A DNA stretch of 21,637 nt, from contig JAFZDR010000178.1 of the NCBI GenBank assembly GCA_017561105.1, positions 1 to 21,637 of the forward strand, in the 5' to 3' direction. Shown here one piece after another: positions 14,752 through 21,637 of the stretch. The DNA comes from Alistipes sp. (GTDB taxonomy: Bacteria > Bacteroidota > Bacteroidia > Bacteroidales > Rikenellaceae). Numbering within the stretch: the stretch's first letter is position 1; each line of letters opens with the position of its first letter. The notes under the pieces are model-generated. The model had not been told where the DNA came from. It searched no databases and worked only from the letters and a program-made list of their open reading frames with translations. Both the position numbers and the translations under genes were made by a program.

Positions 14752-15990
14752 TTAGATAGTTTCGAGATTTGTAACCTTCATCGAGTCGGGTACATCGCCC
14801 TCCAACTCCGCAATAACGCGCCATCTTACGCGCTCAAACTTCTCGCGGTTCTCCTTCGAGATAGGCTCGGTAGGCTTCTGCGGAACGCTCAATGGGTTGA
14901 TAGGGGTAGAGCCCTTCCACAAGCGGAAATCGAGGTGCGGGCCGGTTGAGCGACCTGTCGAACCTACATAGCCGATAACCTGTCCCTGCGATACGCGGGC
15001 ACCCACCTTTATACCTTTGGCAAAGCCGCGAAGGTGAAGATAACCTGATGAGAGGTTGCCCGGATGCTTAATCTTAAGCATATTTCCGGCAGCCTTGTCG
15101 TACGACTTCTTGCTGACTACACCATCTGCCACAGCGCGTACGGGCGTACCCGATGGTGCGGCATAATCTATTCCGTGGTGTGGACGGTACTTCTTCAATA
15201 CCGGGTGGAGTCGTGCATGCGAGAACTTAGACGATATGCGGGTGAACTTCAACGGAGCCTTCAAGAGCTGCTTGCGCAACGAGCCTCCGTCCGACTCCCA
15301 ATACTGCAATTTGCCATTCTGCTCGAAAGGTATGGCGTAGATATCCTTGCCACGGTGGGTGAACTTTGCTCCCCACACGCGACCTATGCCTACCGAAAGG
15401 GTGTCGATAAACTTCTCGTCGTAGATGACGGTGAAGTGGTCGCCCACCTGAATGCCGAAGAAATCGACGGTCCATTGGTAGATATCCTCCATCTCGGCAG
15501 CGAGGGCATAAGGGAGCTCTGCATCCATAATAGCCTTCCACAACGAAGATGAGATAACGGCAGAACTCTTCTTGCGACGAATTTCAACCTCGCGTTGTCC
15601 TTCGCGCACAGCCACAGAGTCGCCCACGAACGAGAATACCCCATAGTCGATAAGGTTCTTCTCGTAAACGAGGTGATCAAGGTGTACAGAGGTCGAATCC
15701 TGACGGGTAAATGTGGTGTAGTGGCTGCCCGAGCGGATAGTACGCAGTGGGCAGATATCCTTGGTCAATTGATCGAGTCGTATGATCTTTTGCGTGCCAA
15801 TGCCGTAGTTGCCGAGGATCTTGCTCCACGAATCACCACTCTCGACCTGCTTGCGCTCGACATTATAGTCGTTGGCTCTAATGCCGAAGATGATATTATC
15901 CTTCTCGGCCTTTGCTCCGTTTTGTGAGTTGCAGCCGATAAACGGCATTGTCATTATCGCAGCGATAAGTATATAGATCAGTCGCTTCAT
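14752..15990 (-). CDS. M23 family metallopeptidase lipoprotein (MepM-like peptidoglycan hydrolase)
   Basis: The 412-residue precursor has a lipobox FIGC (Cys20), so it is probably membrane-anchored in the periplasm. A LysM/OapA-like segment (about 45-100) with VESGDSWSKILGNYG precedes a linker and the M23 domain (about 250-370). Ligands of the HxxxD motif are His271 and Asp275 (RPHHGIDYAAP). His319 lies in GYLHLRG and His352 in STGPHLDFRLW. In LytM and MepM this last motif is HLH; here the third zinc ligand is Asp354. It would trim peptidoglycan cross-links. Start 15990 (MKRLIYIL) gives the lipoprotein signal and a 7-base gap from the upstream gene; the longer frame to 16032 overlaps that gene. 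Confidence 0.9.
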   Translation of the reverse strand: MKRLIYILIAAIMTMPFIGCNSQNGAKAEKDNIIFGIRANDYNVERKQVESGDSWSKILGNYGIGTQKIIRLDQLTKDICPLRTIRSGSHYTTFTRQDSTSVHLDHLVYEKNLIDYGVFSFVGDSVAVREGQREVEIRRKKSSAVISSSLWKAIMDAELPYALAAEMEDIYQWTVDFFGIQVGDHFTVIYDEKFIDTLSVGIGRVWGAKFTHRGKDIYAIPFEQNGKLQYWESDGGSLRKQLLKAPLKFTRISSKFSHARLHPVLKKYRPHHGIDYAAPSGTPVRAVADGVVSKKSYDKAAGNMLKIKHPGNLSSGYLHLRGFAKGIKVGARVSQGQVIGYVGSTGRSTGPHLDFRLWKGSTPINPLSVPQKPTEPISKENREKFERVRWRVIAELEGDVPDSMKVTNLETI

Positions 15991-15997
15991 ATCTGCT

Positions 15998-16735
15998 TTA
16001 CTCCATTGGGAATACTCGTACTTCGCAAACACCCTCGAGCGCCTTTACCAAAGCCTCGATATCGGTCTTCTGCTCAACTTGTCCGTAGTGATAAGGGTAG
16101 AAGAGGGTAGGCTTGATTGCCTTTACTACATTCGCAGCCTGCTCTACGGTCATTGTATATGGCTGATTTACCGGCAGGAAGGCGATATCTACGCCCTGCT
16201 GCGAGAGTACATCCTCATTATCCTCGGTATCGCCTGCTACATAGATAGTGGTGCCACCGAGAGTGAGAATGTAGCCACAATCCTCGCGGTGCTTAGGGTG
16301 GAAATCGGTGTGTCCCTCGCTTGTGTTATATGCCGGAACGGCGCGTACCGACAACCCCTCGAAAGGTGCAGCCATGCTACCCGGCAACATCGTTGTGCAG
16401 TCGTGCTCGAACGCCTCGGCCGAGGTCTTGTCGCACAAGATAGCGCACTTCTCGCCCGCAATCTTCTCTACGGTTGCCATTTCGAAATGGTCGTAGTGGT
16501 GGTGGGTGATAAGTATGGCATCAGCCTTTGGCAACTTCTCCCATGCGAACTCGCCTACAGGGTCGATATAGATATGTTTGCCATTATGCTCGATTGCGAA
16601 CGAAGCGTGAGCAAAGAATGTGAAGACGATCTCCGAACCATCCTTCGCCACGACCTTATCTTGTGGATATGTTGGGGCTTTTTTGCAACAACCAAAAAGC
16701 GATAGTAATCCCATAACCAAAAATAGTTTTTTCAT
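15998..16735 (-). CDS. MBL-fold metal-dependent hydrolase, UlaG-like lipoprotein
   Basis: The 245-residue protein has a lipoprotein signal (LFGC, Cys16). The metallo-beta-lactamase motif HHHYDH (His78, His80, Asp82, His83) follows FFAHASFAIEHNGKHIYIDP, which is typical of the UlaG-like (Lactamase_B_3) group. GHTDFHPKHREDCGY, YVAGDTED and PYHYGQ complete the metal-site pattern. Substrate is unknown; the periplasmic location makes a cytoplasmic lactonase role unlikely. It lies 7 bases after apt and 7 bases before the M23 gene. Confidence 0.88.
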   Translation of the reverse strand: MKKLFLVMGLLSLFGCCKKAPTYPQDKVVAKDGSEIVFTFFAHASFAIEHNGKHIYIDPVGEFAWEKLPKADAILITHHHYDHFEMATVEKIAGEKCAILCDKTSAEAFEHDCTTMLPGSMAAPFEGLSVRAVPAYNTSEGHTDFHPKHREDCGYILTLGGTTIYVAGDTEDNEDVLSQQGVDIAFLPVNQPYTMTVEQAANVVKAIKPTLFYPYHYGQVEQKTDIEALVKALEGVCEVRVFPME

Positions 16736-16742
16736 ATTTGTT

Positions 16743-17303
16743 TTAGATAGTCATCAACGATTTTACAGGTGCAATCTTCTCGAGTCTAGCCTTGCCGTTA
16801 ATCTCCTCGATCTCTACAAGGAATACAAACTCCTTAATCTTCACGTTGTATGGCTTGCCGTCACGGTGAATGGTGAGCTTCTCGAGCGACTCGGCAATTC
16901 CGAGTGCTGTTCCACCTGTTGCAAGAACATCGTCGAGAATTGTAACATAGAATGTGTCACCCTCGGGTACTCCCGCTGCGATATCGCTCAAACGGTAGAA
17001 GAGCTTGTCGAAACCGTACTCCTTCTCGATGCAAACCTCGATCAAATCGCCGTCGTTGAATGGCAACTTGCCACTCTTGCGCATCGGAATGATATTCTCA
17101 ACGATACCCTCCTCCGAAAGGAGCGGTGCGGTGAAGAGAAATGCGCGAGCCTCGGGTGCTGCAACATTAGGAGCATGAGTAGCCTCCTTTAACGCCTCGA
17201 CAACCTCGCGGAACGCCTTCTTCGACTGAAGGAACGGAATAATGTCGATAAAGTTGATACCCTCTTTAGGGAAGTTCTTATAGAATTTGAGTGTCTCAAT
17301 CAT
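16743..17303 (-). CDS. apt: Adenine phosphoribosyltransferase
   Basis: APRT salvages adenine with PRPP to give AMP. The 186-residue protein has FPKEGINFIDIIPFL at the start, PEARAFLFTAPL (normally SRGFIFGAPL), IPMRKSGKLP and the PRPP-binding loop VTILDDVLATGGTA. The blocks are in the right order and length is normal. The middle block is more divergent than usual, so a related purine/pyrimidine phosphoribosyltransferase cannot be fully excluded. It sits between two exported-protein genes, 35 bases after GDPD and 7 before the MBL gene. Confidence 0.88.
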   Translation of the reverse strand: MIETLKFYKNFPKEGINFIDIIPFLQSKKAFREVVEALKEATHAPNVAAPEARAFLFTAPLLSEEGIVENIIPMRKSGKLPFNDGDLIEVCIEKEYGFDKLFYRLSDIAAGVPEGDTFYVTILDDVLATGGTALGIAESLEKLTIHRDGKPYNVKIKEFVFLVEIEEINGKARLEKIAPVKSLMTI

Positions 17304-17338
17304 GGTCTTTTACTTTTTATGGTTATTTGTTAAATGTT

Positions 17339-18406
17339 CTAAAATTCGTAGAAATAGATCTTTGCCGATTTAATCTTGCTCTCCTCAACACCGTGCAGCG
17401 TTATCGAACCCTTGCGCTTGATAAAACGAGTGCCAAAGCGATCGTGGTATGTTCCGTTGTTGTGGAGGGTGAAGAATGTCTTCTTGTCGTAAGAGAACTC
17501 CAAAGTTCCCTCGAACTCGATGTCGATGGCAACACCGCCATTTTCAACCTTCTCGTCGGCTGCAATGGTGAGAGTCTTGCCTTGTGCGAATACCTGAGGG
17601 TCGAGTGTTACGACCTTTGCAGGCTTATTGTTTGGATCCGGCATCAACGAGAAGTCGGAGAGGATGATTGTTGCACCATCGCGCAAAGCGTAGACCTCGC
17701 GAGGTGAGAGGTAGATCGACGACTGCACCTCGTAACCCTGCTCGCGCAGACGCTTGATGCGCTCTTTGGTCAGAGTCTCGCGCTCCATAGACGATACGCC
17801 CACTTTACCTCCAAGTTGAGGCAATACCTCGAATGCGCTCTCGGCGGTCTTCTTCTTTATGGCGTAGAGGATAAGGCACTTCGAGAACTTGCGGCACTCC
17901 TTGATGCCCTCGACATTGTTGGTAAAGCATACCCAGTTGTCGCCCATAATCTTCTGTGCCAAGCGGTACGACTCCACATACTTACTATGGAGCATAGGAG
18001 TAATACCCTGCTTCTTACACTCCTTGAGAATCTCCTCAAGAGTTGGCACCGGTGTGCGATACTCCGGATTTGACGATGCCAACACATAGTTCTTGCGCAA
18101 CTCCTTAAAGGTAATGTCGCTAACCGACACCTTCTCGCTCAACTTAGAGTAGTCCGAAGCGTTACGGCATGTGCGGTTGAGGGTTTTGTCGTGCATGATG
18201 ACCATCTTGCCATCCTTCGTAAGTTTAACATCGCACTCGATACCCATATATCCGTGTTGCGCAGCGCGACCTACAGCAGGAACAGAGTTCTCGGGTACAA
18301 TTTTGCTCCAACAGCCACGATGTGCAAACATCTTTGGGAGCGGTTGAGCGATAGCCACAGCTGCGGTGGCGATAATAAGTGCAGTTAGGGTCAGTAGTCG
18401 TTTCAT
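17339..18406 (-). CDS. Secreted glycerophosphodiester phosphodiesterase (GDPD) with C-terminal beta domain
   Basis: The 355-residue precursor has a signal peptide (cleavage near Ala20). GDPD motifs are clear: FAHRG (His29-Arg30), PENSVPAV, IECDVKLTKDGKMVIMHD with Glu57, Asp59 and His72. The family splits glycerophosphodiesters into glycerol-3-phosphate and an alcohol in a Ca/Mg-dependent way. The strand usually carrying an E-x-K pair reads MLHSK, so a His replaces the usual Glu. About 90 residues from 265 on form an extra, beta-rich C-terminal region of unknown role. Periplasmic phospholipid-headgroup turnover is likely. The gene starts 11 bases after the DUF4837 stop. Confidence 0.9.
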   Translation of the reverse strand: MKRLLTLTALIIATAAVAIAQPLPKMFAHRGCWSKIVPENSVPAVGRAAQHGYMGIECDVKLTKDGKMVIMHDKTLNRTCRNASDYSKLSEKVSVSDITFKELRKNYVLASSNPEYRTPVPTLEEILKECKKQGITPMLHSKYVESYRLAQKIMGDNWVCFTNNVEGIKECRKFSKCLILYAIKKKTAESAFEVLPQLGGKVGVSSMERETLTKERIKRLREQGYEVQSSIYLSPREVYALRDGATIILSDFSLMPDPNNKPAKVVTLDPQVFAQGKTLTIAADEKVENGGVAIDIEFEGTLEFSYDKKTFFTLHNNGTYHDRFGTRFIKRKGSITLHGVEESKIKSAKIYFYEF

Positions 18407-18417
18407 ATTTTTTATGT

Positions 18418-19452
18418 TTATTTGTTGTTAGCGGGAAATGATACTCCGTATACCAAATGCTCGAGCGGACGCAGGAAGTTGCGCTTGCCATACTTTGGCG
18501 AGTAGACATAACAATCTATTGTGAGCAACTCGCCTTCGCGCTCGTCGAGAGTTGTGTAGCTGACGAATGGACCTCCCATAAAGTCCCTCTCAACCTCCCA
18601 AAATCCGCGAAGCTCAATCCAGTCACGACCATTTATCTTCACGACCTTGCGCTGAGGCATAAAATCGACATATCCGTCATCCTCCACATTCGGAATACGC
18701 TTTACGGTTGTCATATACGAGCCGTCGGTCGGTCCCGGAATTCGCTTTGCGAACTCGTTGCGAGCCTTTACGAGTGACTCGGTGGTAACGCTCGCCTTGC
18801 CCTTGAATGGGTGCGAGTAGATGAAGAAGCCTTGGCTCGCTACAGGGTATTCGTTCGACGCCCATACGAAGTCGTCGCTCTCGGCACGGAAGAGATAGCC
18901 GTTCGAGATATGCATATCGATGTCGAACTCCTCTTTTATAATCTTCTCTAATGCTCTTGCGCCCTGCTTCTTGGCATACTCGATAGTGCGGTTGCGCTCG
19001 GCAATCTCGAGCACCTGCAAAAGGGCAGAGCCGTTCTGCTTGAGATATTCGACCATTGCTGCAATCGACGGACCCTGGAAGGTCAATACGATTTGTGGTG
19101 ACGCCACCACATCGTACTGAGCAACTATCGATGTCTCGGCCACTTGTGGCGAGCAGATCACCTTCAAGATGTTGCGATATGACGGTAGCAAGTGCTTAAA
19201 GTCACGCGCGGTGATGCGCACCACATTAAACATCGGCTCCACCTGGTTGAGCATCTCAACGGGAGTCTCGAGTACCGCTTTCAGCTCGGTGCCGAGCTGG
19301 CTCTCCCACTCATAACCATCGCAAACGACCAAAACTTCGTAAGGCGAACCCTGGGCAGTCTTCTTTGCACCGGTAAGCGAGCGGAAACTGTCGCAACCAA
19401 CCATTGCGGCAAGTAATACTATGCTGACTAAGATGTATGCTACGCGTTTCAT
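18418..19452 (-). CDS. DUF4837 family lipoprotein
   Basis: The 344-residue protein has a lipoprotein signal (MVGC, Cys20) and matches my recollection of the Bacteroidetes-specific DUF4837 family. Features are SPYEVLVVCD after the signal, long amphipathic helices around 130-175, and late blocks FVWASNEYPVASQGFFIYSHPF and WIELRGFWEVERDFMGGPF. No catalytic motif is visible, and function is unknown. It is the first gene of the eight-gene run, behind a good promoter. Confidence 0.8.
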   Translation of the reverse strand: MKRVAYILVSIVLLAAMVGCDSFRSLTGAKKTAQGSPYEVLVVCDGYEWESQLGTELKAVLETPVEMLNQVEPMFNVVRITARDFKHLLPSYRNILKVICSPQVAETSIVAQYDVVASPQIVLTFQGPSIAAMVEYLKQNGSALLQVLEIAERNRTIEYAKKQGARALEKIIKEEFDIDMHISNGYLFRAESDDFVWASNEYPVASQGFFIYSHPFKGKASVTTESLVKARNEFAKRIPGPTDGSYMTTVKRIPNVEDDGYVDFMPQRKVVKINGRDWIELRGFWEVERDFMGGPFVSYTTLDEREGELLTIDCYVYSPKYGKRNFLRPLEHLVYGVSFPANNK

Positions 19453-19471
19453 AAAATTGTATTTTATGAGG

Positions 19472-19502
19472 TAAAGTTATGCATATTTTGTGCAATATCA
19501 AA
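19472..19502 (-). promoter_or_regulatory. Promoter of the DUF4837-to-PH operon
   Basis: On the minus strand TTTG (19502-19499) is followed by exactly 19 bases and TAACTTTA (19479-19472). This matches the Bacteroidetes -33/-7 pattern with one base off in the -7 box. The start codon at 19452 is 19 bases further on. Confidence 0.65.
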
Positions 19503-19521
19503 ATTTTTACAGGAAAATCAC

Positions 19522-19529
19522 TATATTTG
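19522..19529 (+). promoter_or_regulatory. -7 box (TATATTTG) of the deacetylase-ubiX operon
   Basis: A perfect TAnnTTTG match, 24 bases before ATG 19554. It supports that start over the in-frame ATG at 19479, which lies upstream of the box and inside the divergent promoter. No clear -33 element is seen. Confidence 0.5.
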
Positions 19530-19553
19530 TGGTGGGTTAAACAGAGTTGGTAT

Positions 19554-20162
19554 ATGAAAATCACGCCTCCCGCATTTATACGCAGAATCTTCCCCGAGCT
19601 GATATGGCAGATCGAGGATGAACGAGGTGTCTATCTCACCTTCGACGATGGTCCTACACCGGGTGTTACCGAGTGGATTTTGGCGATGTTGAAGCGCTAC
19701 AATGCCAAGGCGACATTCTTTGTGCTGGGCAAGAATGTGGAGATGTTCCCCGACCTATATCGCAAGATTCTCGATGACGGCCATAGCGTAGGCAACCACA
19801 CCTATTCGCATCAAAAAGGTGTGAAAACCTCGCTGGAGCGATATTTGGAGGATATAGATTTTGCATCCGACTCGGTACACAGCAATCTCTTCCGTCCGCC
19901 TTATGCGCGTATTACGCCGTCGCAGCTGCGAGCTGTGGCTAAGCGCTATAAGATAGTGATGTGGAGTATCGTATCGCGCGATTATAATCGCAAACTCTCG
20001 GGCGAGAGGTGCTTGCGAGGTGTGTTACCACATATTAAGCCCGGAGCGATAATTCTCTTCCACGATAGCGAGAAGTCGTTCTCGAATATGAGCTATGCGT
20101 TACCCAAGACATTGGAGCGCATTGATGAACTTGGTCTAAAATGTAAAGCAATAGAGTTATAA
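19554..20162 (+). CDS. Polysaccharide deacetylase (NodB homology, CE4)
   Basis: The 202-residue protein is almost only a NodB domain. Motif 1 is TFDDGP (catalytic Asp31, metal Asp32), motif 2 NHTYSH (His82, His86), motif 3 RPPYA, motif 4 around VMWSIVSRDY, and motif 5 ILFHDS. These enzymes remove N-acetyl or O-acetyl groups from peptidoglycan or other glycans with a divalent metal. No clear signal peptide is seen from the chosen start, although a short hydrophobic N-terminus (AFIRRIFPELIW) may bind membrane. Its stop overlaps the ubiX start by one base. Confidence 0.9.
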   Translation: MKITPPAFIRRIFPELIWQIEDERGVYLTFDDGPTPGVTEWILAMLKRYNAKATFFVLGKNVEMFPDLYRKILDDGHSVGNHTYSHQKGVKTSLERYLEDIDFASDSVHSNLFRPPYARITPSQLRAVAKRYKIVMWSIVSRDYNRKLSGERCLRGVLPHIKPGAIILFHDSEKSFSNMSYALPKTLERIDELGLKCKAIEL

Positions 20163-20710
20163 TGAAGGTAGTAGTAGCGATAACGGCAGCAAGTGGTGCG
20201 ATTTATGCACGCCAGCTTTTGGCAATGCTCGTAGCGAACAGAGAGGTTGAGCGCATAGCGGTTATATATAGCGCAAATGCTCGTGCTGTGGTGGCTCACG
20301 AGGGTGAAATAATGCCTAAGTCGGAGAAGATAGAGGAGTACGAAAACGACAATCTCTTCGCAGCTCCCGCAAGTGGCTCGGCGCGTTGGGATGCCATGGT
20401 GGTAATCCCTTCGAGTGTGGGTACCGTAGGTCGTGTGGCTTCGGGGGTGTCGCAAATGCTGATTGAACGAGCTGCAGATGTGATGCTGAAGGAGCGCCGC
20501 CGCTTGATTTTTGTGGTGCGCGAAACACCATACTCGCTTATTCACCTTCGCAATATGACAACTCTGACCGAGGCGGGTGCTGTGATTTTGCCGGCAACAC
20601 CGTCGTTCTACTCGTTGCCGCAGGATATTGAGTCGCTCTGCCAAACCGTAACCGAGCGCGTAACCGCAATGTTGGGTTTGGAGTGCGAGAGGTACGAATG
20701 GGGTAAATAG
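20162..20710 (+). CDS. ubiX: Flavin prenyltransferase UbiX
   Basis: UbiX prenylates FMN with dimethylallyl phosphate to make the prFMN cofactor of UbiD decarboxylases. The 182-residue protein shows ITAASGAIYA at the N-terminus, VVIPSSVGTVGRVASGVSQ in the flavin/phosphate pocket, and LIFVVRETPYSLIHLRNM with the conserved RETP. It ends with ILPATPSFYSLPQ. All are in family order and length is normal. Start and the preceding stop share an A, so translation is probably coupled. No UbiD partner is in the window. Confidence 0.94.
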   Translation: MKVVVAITAASGAIYARQLLAMLVANREVERIAVIYSANARAVVAHEGEIMPKSEKIEEYENDNLFAAPASGSARWDAMVVIPSSVGTVGRVASGVSQMLIERAADVMLKERRRLIFVVRETPYSLIHLRNMTTLTEAGAVILPATPSFYSLPQDIESLCQTVTERVTAMLGLECERYEWGK

Positions 20711-20717
20711 TCCAAAG

Positions 20718-21269
20718 ATGAAAAAGTTACTGCTAATACTACTTGTGTTGTTGTGTGGCTCGTGCCGCAGAGGTGGCGATTTGTCGGCTTTGCGCGAGGG
20801 CGACATCGTATTTATTGAAACCACATCGTTTCAGTCGAAGTTTGTAAAGCTCGGCATGATGTCGATATGGAGCCATTGCGGTATTGCGGTCGATACACCC
20901 GAGGGCGTGCAGATTATGGAGGCCGATACCACCGTGCGTATCATCCCTATAGAGCGATTTATCGATAAGTCGGTGGGAGGAAAGTATATCATCAAGCGCC
21001 CGAAGCAGCAACTCTCCCAGCCAATCGAGCAGGATAAGTGGCTCGGTAGATGGTATGACCTTAAGTTCAACTTCGATAACGAGGAGGTCTATTGCTCGGA
21101 GTTAGTATGGCTCATATATAAAGAGCAGGACATAGAGCTATGTCCTGCCTGTAAGATAAATTCTCACTTTATGGTGCGATTTGCCGCTTTGCAACGCGCT
21201 CTCGAAGAGAGAGGTATCTCGCCCGAGCAATATGCGGTTGCCCCTTGTGATCTGTTGCGAGCCTTGTAA
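20718..21269 (+). CDS. YiiX/YebB-like NlpC/P60-type cysteine hydrolase, lipoprotein
   Basis: The 183-residue protein has a short hydrophobic N-terminus ending CGSC (Cys16, an imperfect lipobox). LREGDIVF and SIWSHCGIAV follow, then VYCSELVW about 90 residues later. In the permuted papain-like YiiX group the His comes before the Cys, as here (His in WSHCG, Cys in YCSEL). The substrate could be a peptide or lipid amide in the envelope. It is third in the deacetylase-ubiX run, 7 bases after ubiX. It ends 3 bases from the end of the restored argH frame on the other strand. Confidence 0.85.
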   Translation: MKKLLLILLVLLCGSCRRGGDLSALREGDIVFIETTSFQSKFVKLGMMSIWSHCGIAVDTPEGVQIMEADTTVRIIPIERFIDKSVGGKYIIKRPKQQLSQPIEQDKWLGRWYDLKFNFDNEEVYCSELVWLIYKEQDIELCPACKINSHFMVRFAALQRALEERGISPEQYAVAPCDLLRAL

Positions 21270-21272
21270 CAG

Positions 21273-21317
21273 TTAGGCGAGTATATCCTTTACTACTCCC
21301 TCCATCTTCTCTACAAT
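21273..21317 (-). other. argH: Displaced argH C-terminal tail (frame -1)
   Basis: Reading from the last A of the AAA codon at 21319-21317 gives ATT GTA GAG and so on, translating as IVEKMEGVVKDILA and ending at TAA (21275-21273). This is what the family C-terminus should look like. Adding one A to the AAA run restores a single frame, so a one-base deletion (real or sequencing error) explains the early stop. Confidence 0.8.
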
Positions 21318-21637
21318 TTGTCGTTGCAGAGGTTGCCGATGCTGCCCTCGTGGGTGTGGTGCACCTCGCGGGTAGGGGTGTAGCGGCCCTCCTGAACTGC
21401 GATACCTACCTCACGGTACGCCTCGCGGAATGGGGTACCATCCAGCACAAGTCGATTTACATCCTCCACGGTAAAGAGGTAGTCGTACTTCTTATCCTCC
21501 AAAATACTCTTGTTGATGCGAATATTCTGCAACATAAAGTCGCACATCGCCATTACCTCGCAAATCTCGGTTGTTGCAGGGAAGATAACATCCTTCAACA
21601 ACTGCATATCGCGGTGGTATCCGAGTGGAAGGTTCGC
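21311..21637 (-). CDS. argH: Argininosuccinate lyase, C-terminal part (partial; premature stop by apparent frameshift)
   Basis: The frame is open at the window edge, so only the last 108 codons before the stop are seen. ANLPLGYHRDMQLLK, a YLFTVEDVNRLVLDG-like segment, GTPFREAYREVG and HHTHEGSIGNLCND match the C-terminal region of Bacteroidales argininosuccinate lyase, the last enzyme of arginine synthesis. The frame ends at TAG (21313-21311) right after NDKL, about 13 residues earlier than expected. The missing tail is intact in another frame just downstream. Confidence 0.88.
   Translation of the reverse strand, partial: ANLPLGYHRDMQLLKDVIFPATTEICEVMAMCDFMLQNIRINKSILEDKKYDYLFTVEDVNRLVLDGTPFREAYREVGIAVQEGRYTPTREVHHTHEGSIGNLCNDKL

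Noticed and set aside
15991..16032. Longer start for the M23 gene
   Set aside because: It would overlap the MBL gene and put 14 polar residues before a clear lipoprotein signal.
19479..19553. 25-codon N-terminal extension of the deacetylase
   Set aside because: It begins upstream of the -7 box and lies in the divergent promoter region; the NodB protein reads naturally from 19554.
20093..20824. 243-codon antisense open frame across ubiX
   Set aside because: Antisense to three overlapping recognised genes, with no motif of its own.
21311..21322. Programmed -1 frameshift in argH
   Set aside because: The sequence does not fit the X-XXY-YYZ slippery pattern; a missing A is the simpler explanation.

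Overview
The window looks like a chromosomal segment of a Bacteroidales bacterium. Promoter-like TAnnTTTG boxes sit upstream of several genes, Shine-Dalgarno signals are weak, and the gene content fits that order: a fused GT3/GT35 glycogen enzyme, a GH133-GT4-GH57 set, a DUF4837 lipoprotein and several other lipoproteins. The strong TCG/GAG/AAG codon preference makes an Alistipes-like (Rikenellaceae) host my best guess. No mobile element, CRISPR array, rRNA or tRNA gene was seen.

Layout. (1) 1-8736, plus strand, is an alpha-glucan block. It starts with the 3' part of a very large protein joining a glycogen-synthase (GT3) domain to an alpha-glucan phosphorylase (GT35). A 554-bp gap rich in dyad symmetry follows. 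Then comes a tight three-gene run: GH133 debranching enzyme, GT4 glycosyltransferase and GH57 glucanase/transferase. Together these could extend, debranch, rearrange and phosphorolyse a cytoplasmic storage glucan. (2) 8885-8919 is a strong bidirectional terminator. (3) 8936-10949, minus strand, is tsaE followed by two S1/P1-type secreted nucleases in tandem; the first keeps all zinc ligands and the second has lost most of them. (4) 11182-13114, plus strand, holds an AraC-family regulator and a GT2 glycosyltransferase, each with its own TAnnTTTG box. (5) 13128-19452, minus strand, is an eight-gene, nearly gapless run: DUF4837 lipoprotein, GDPD, apt, MBL-fold lipoprotein, M23 peptidase lipoprotein, YhbP-like flavoprotein, ispD and a small PH-domain membrane protein. 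A good promoter lies in front of it. (6) 19554-21269, plus strand, is a divergent run: NodB-type deacetylase, ubiX and a YiiX-like cysteine hydrolase lipoprotein. (7) 21273-21637, minus strand, is the C-terminal end of argH, whose last 14 codons are displaced by an apparent one-base deletion.

Most genes are ordinary for the lineage. The observations most worth following are the degenerate nuclease paralogue beside its intact sister, the 165-bp palindrome directly after the phosphorylase stop codon and its smaller relative after the GH57 gene, the fusion of a glycogen-building with a glycogen-degrading enzyme, the Asp in place of a His zinc ligand in the M23 peptidase, and the argH indel. I did not find convincing evidence of a wholly new defence or mobile system.
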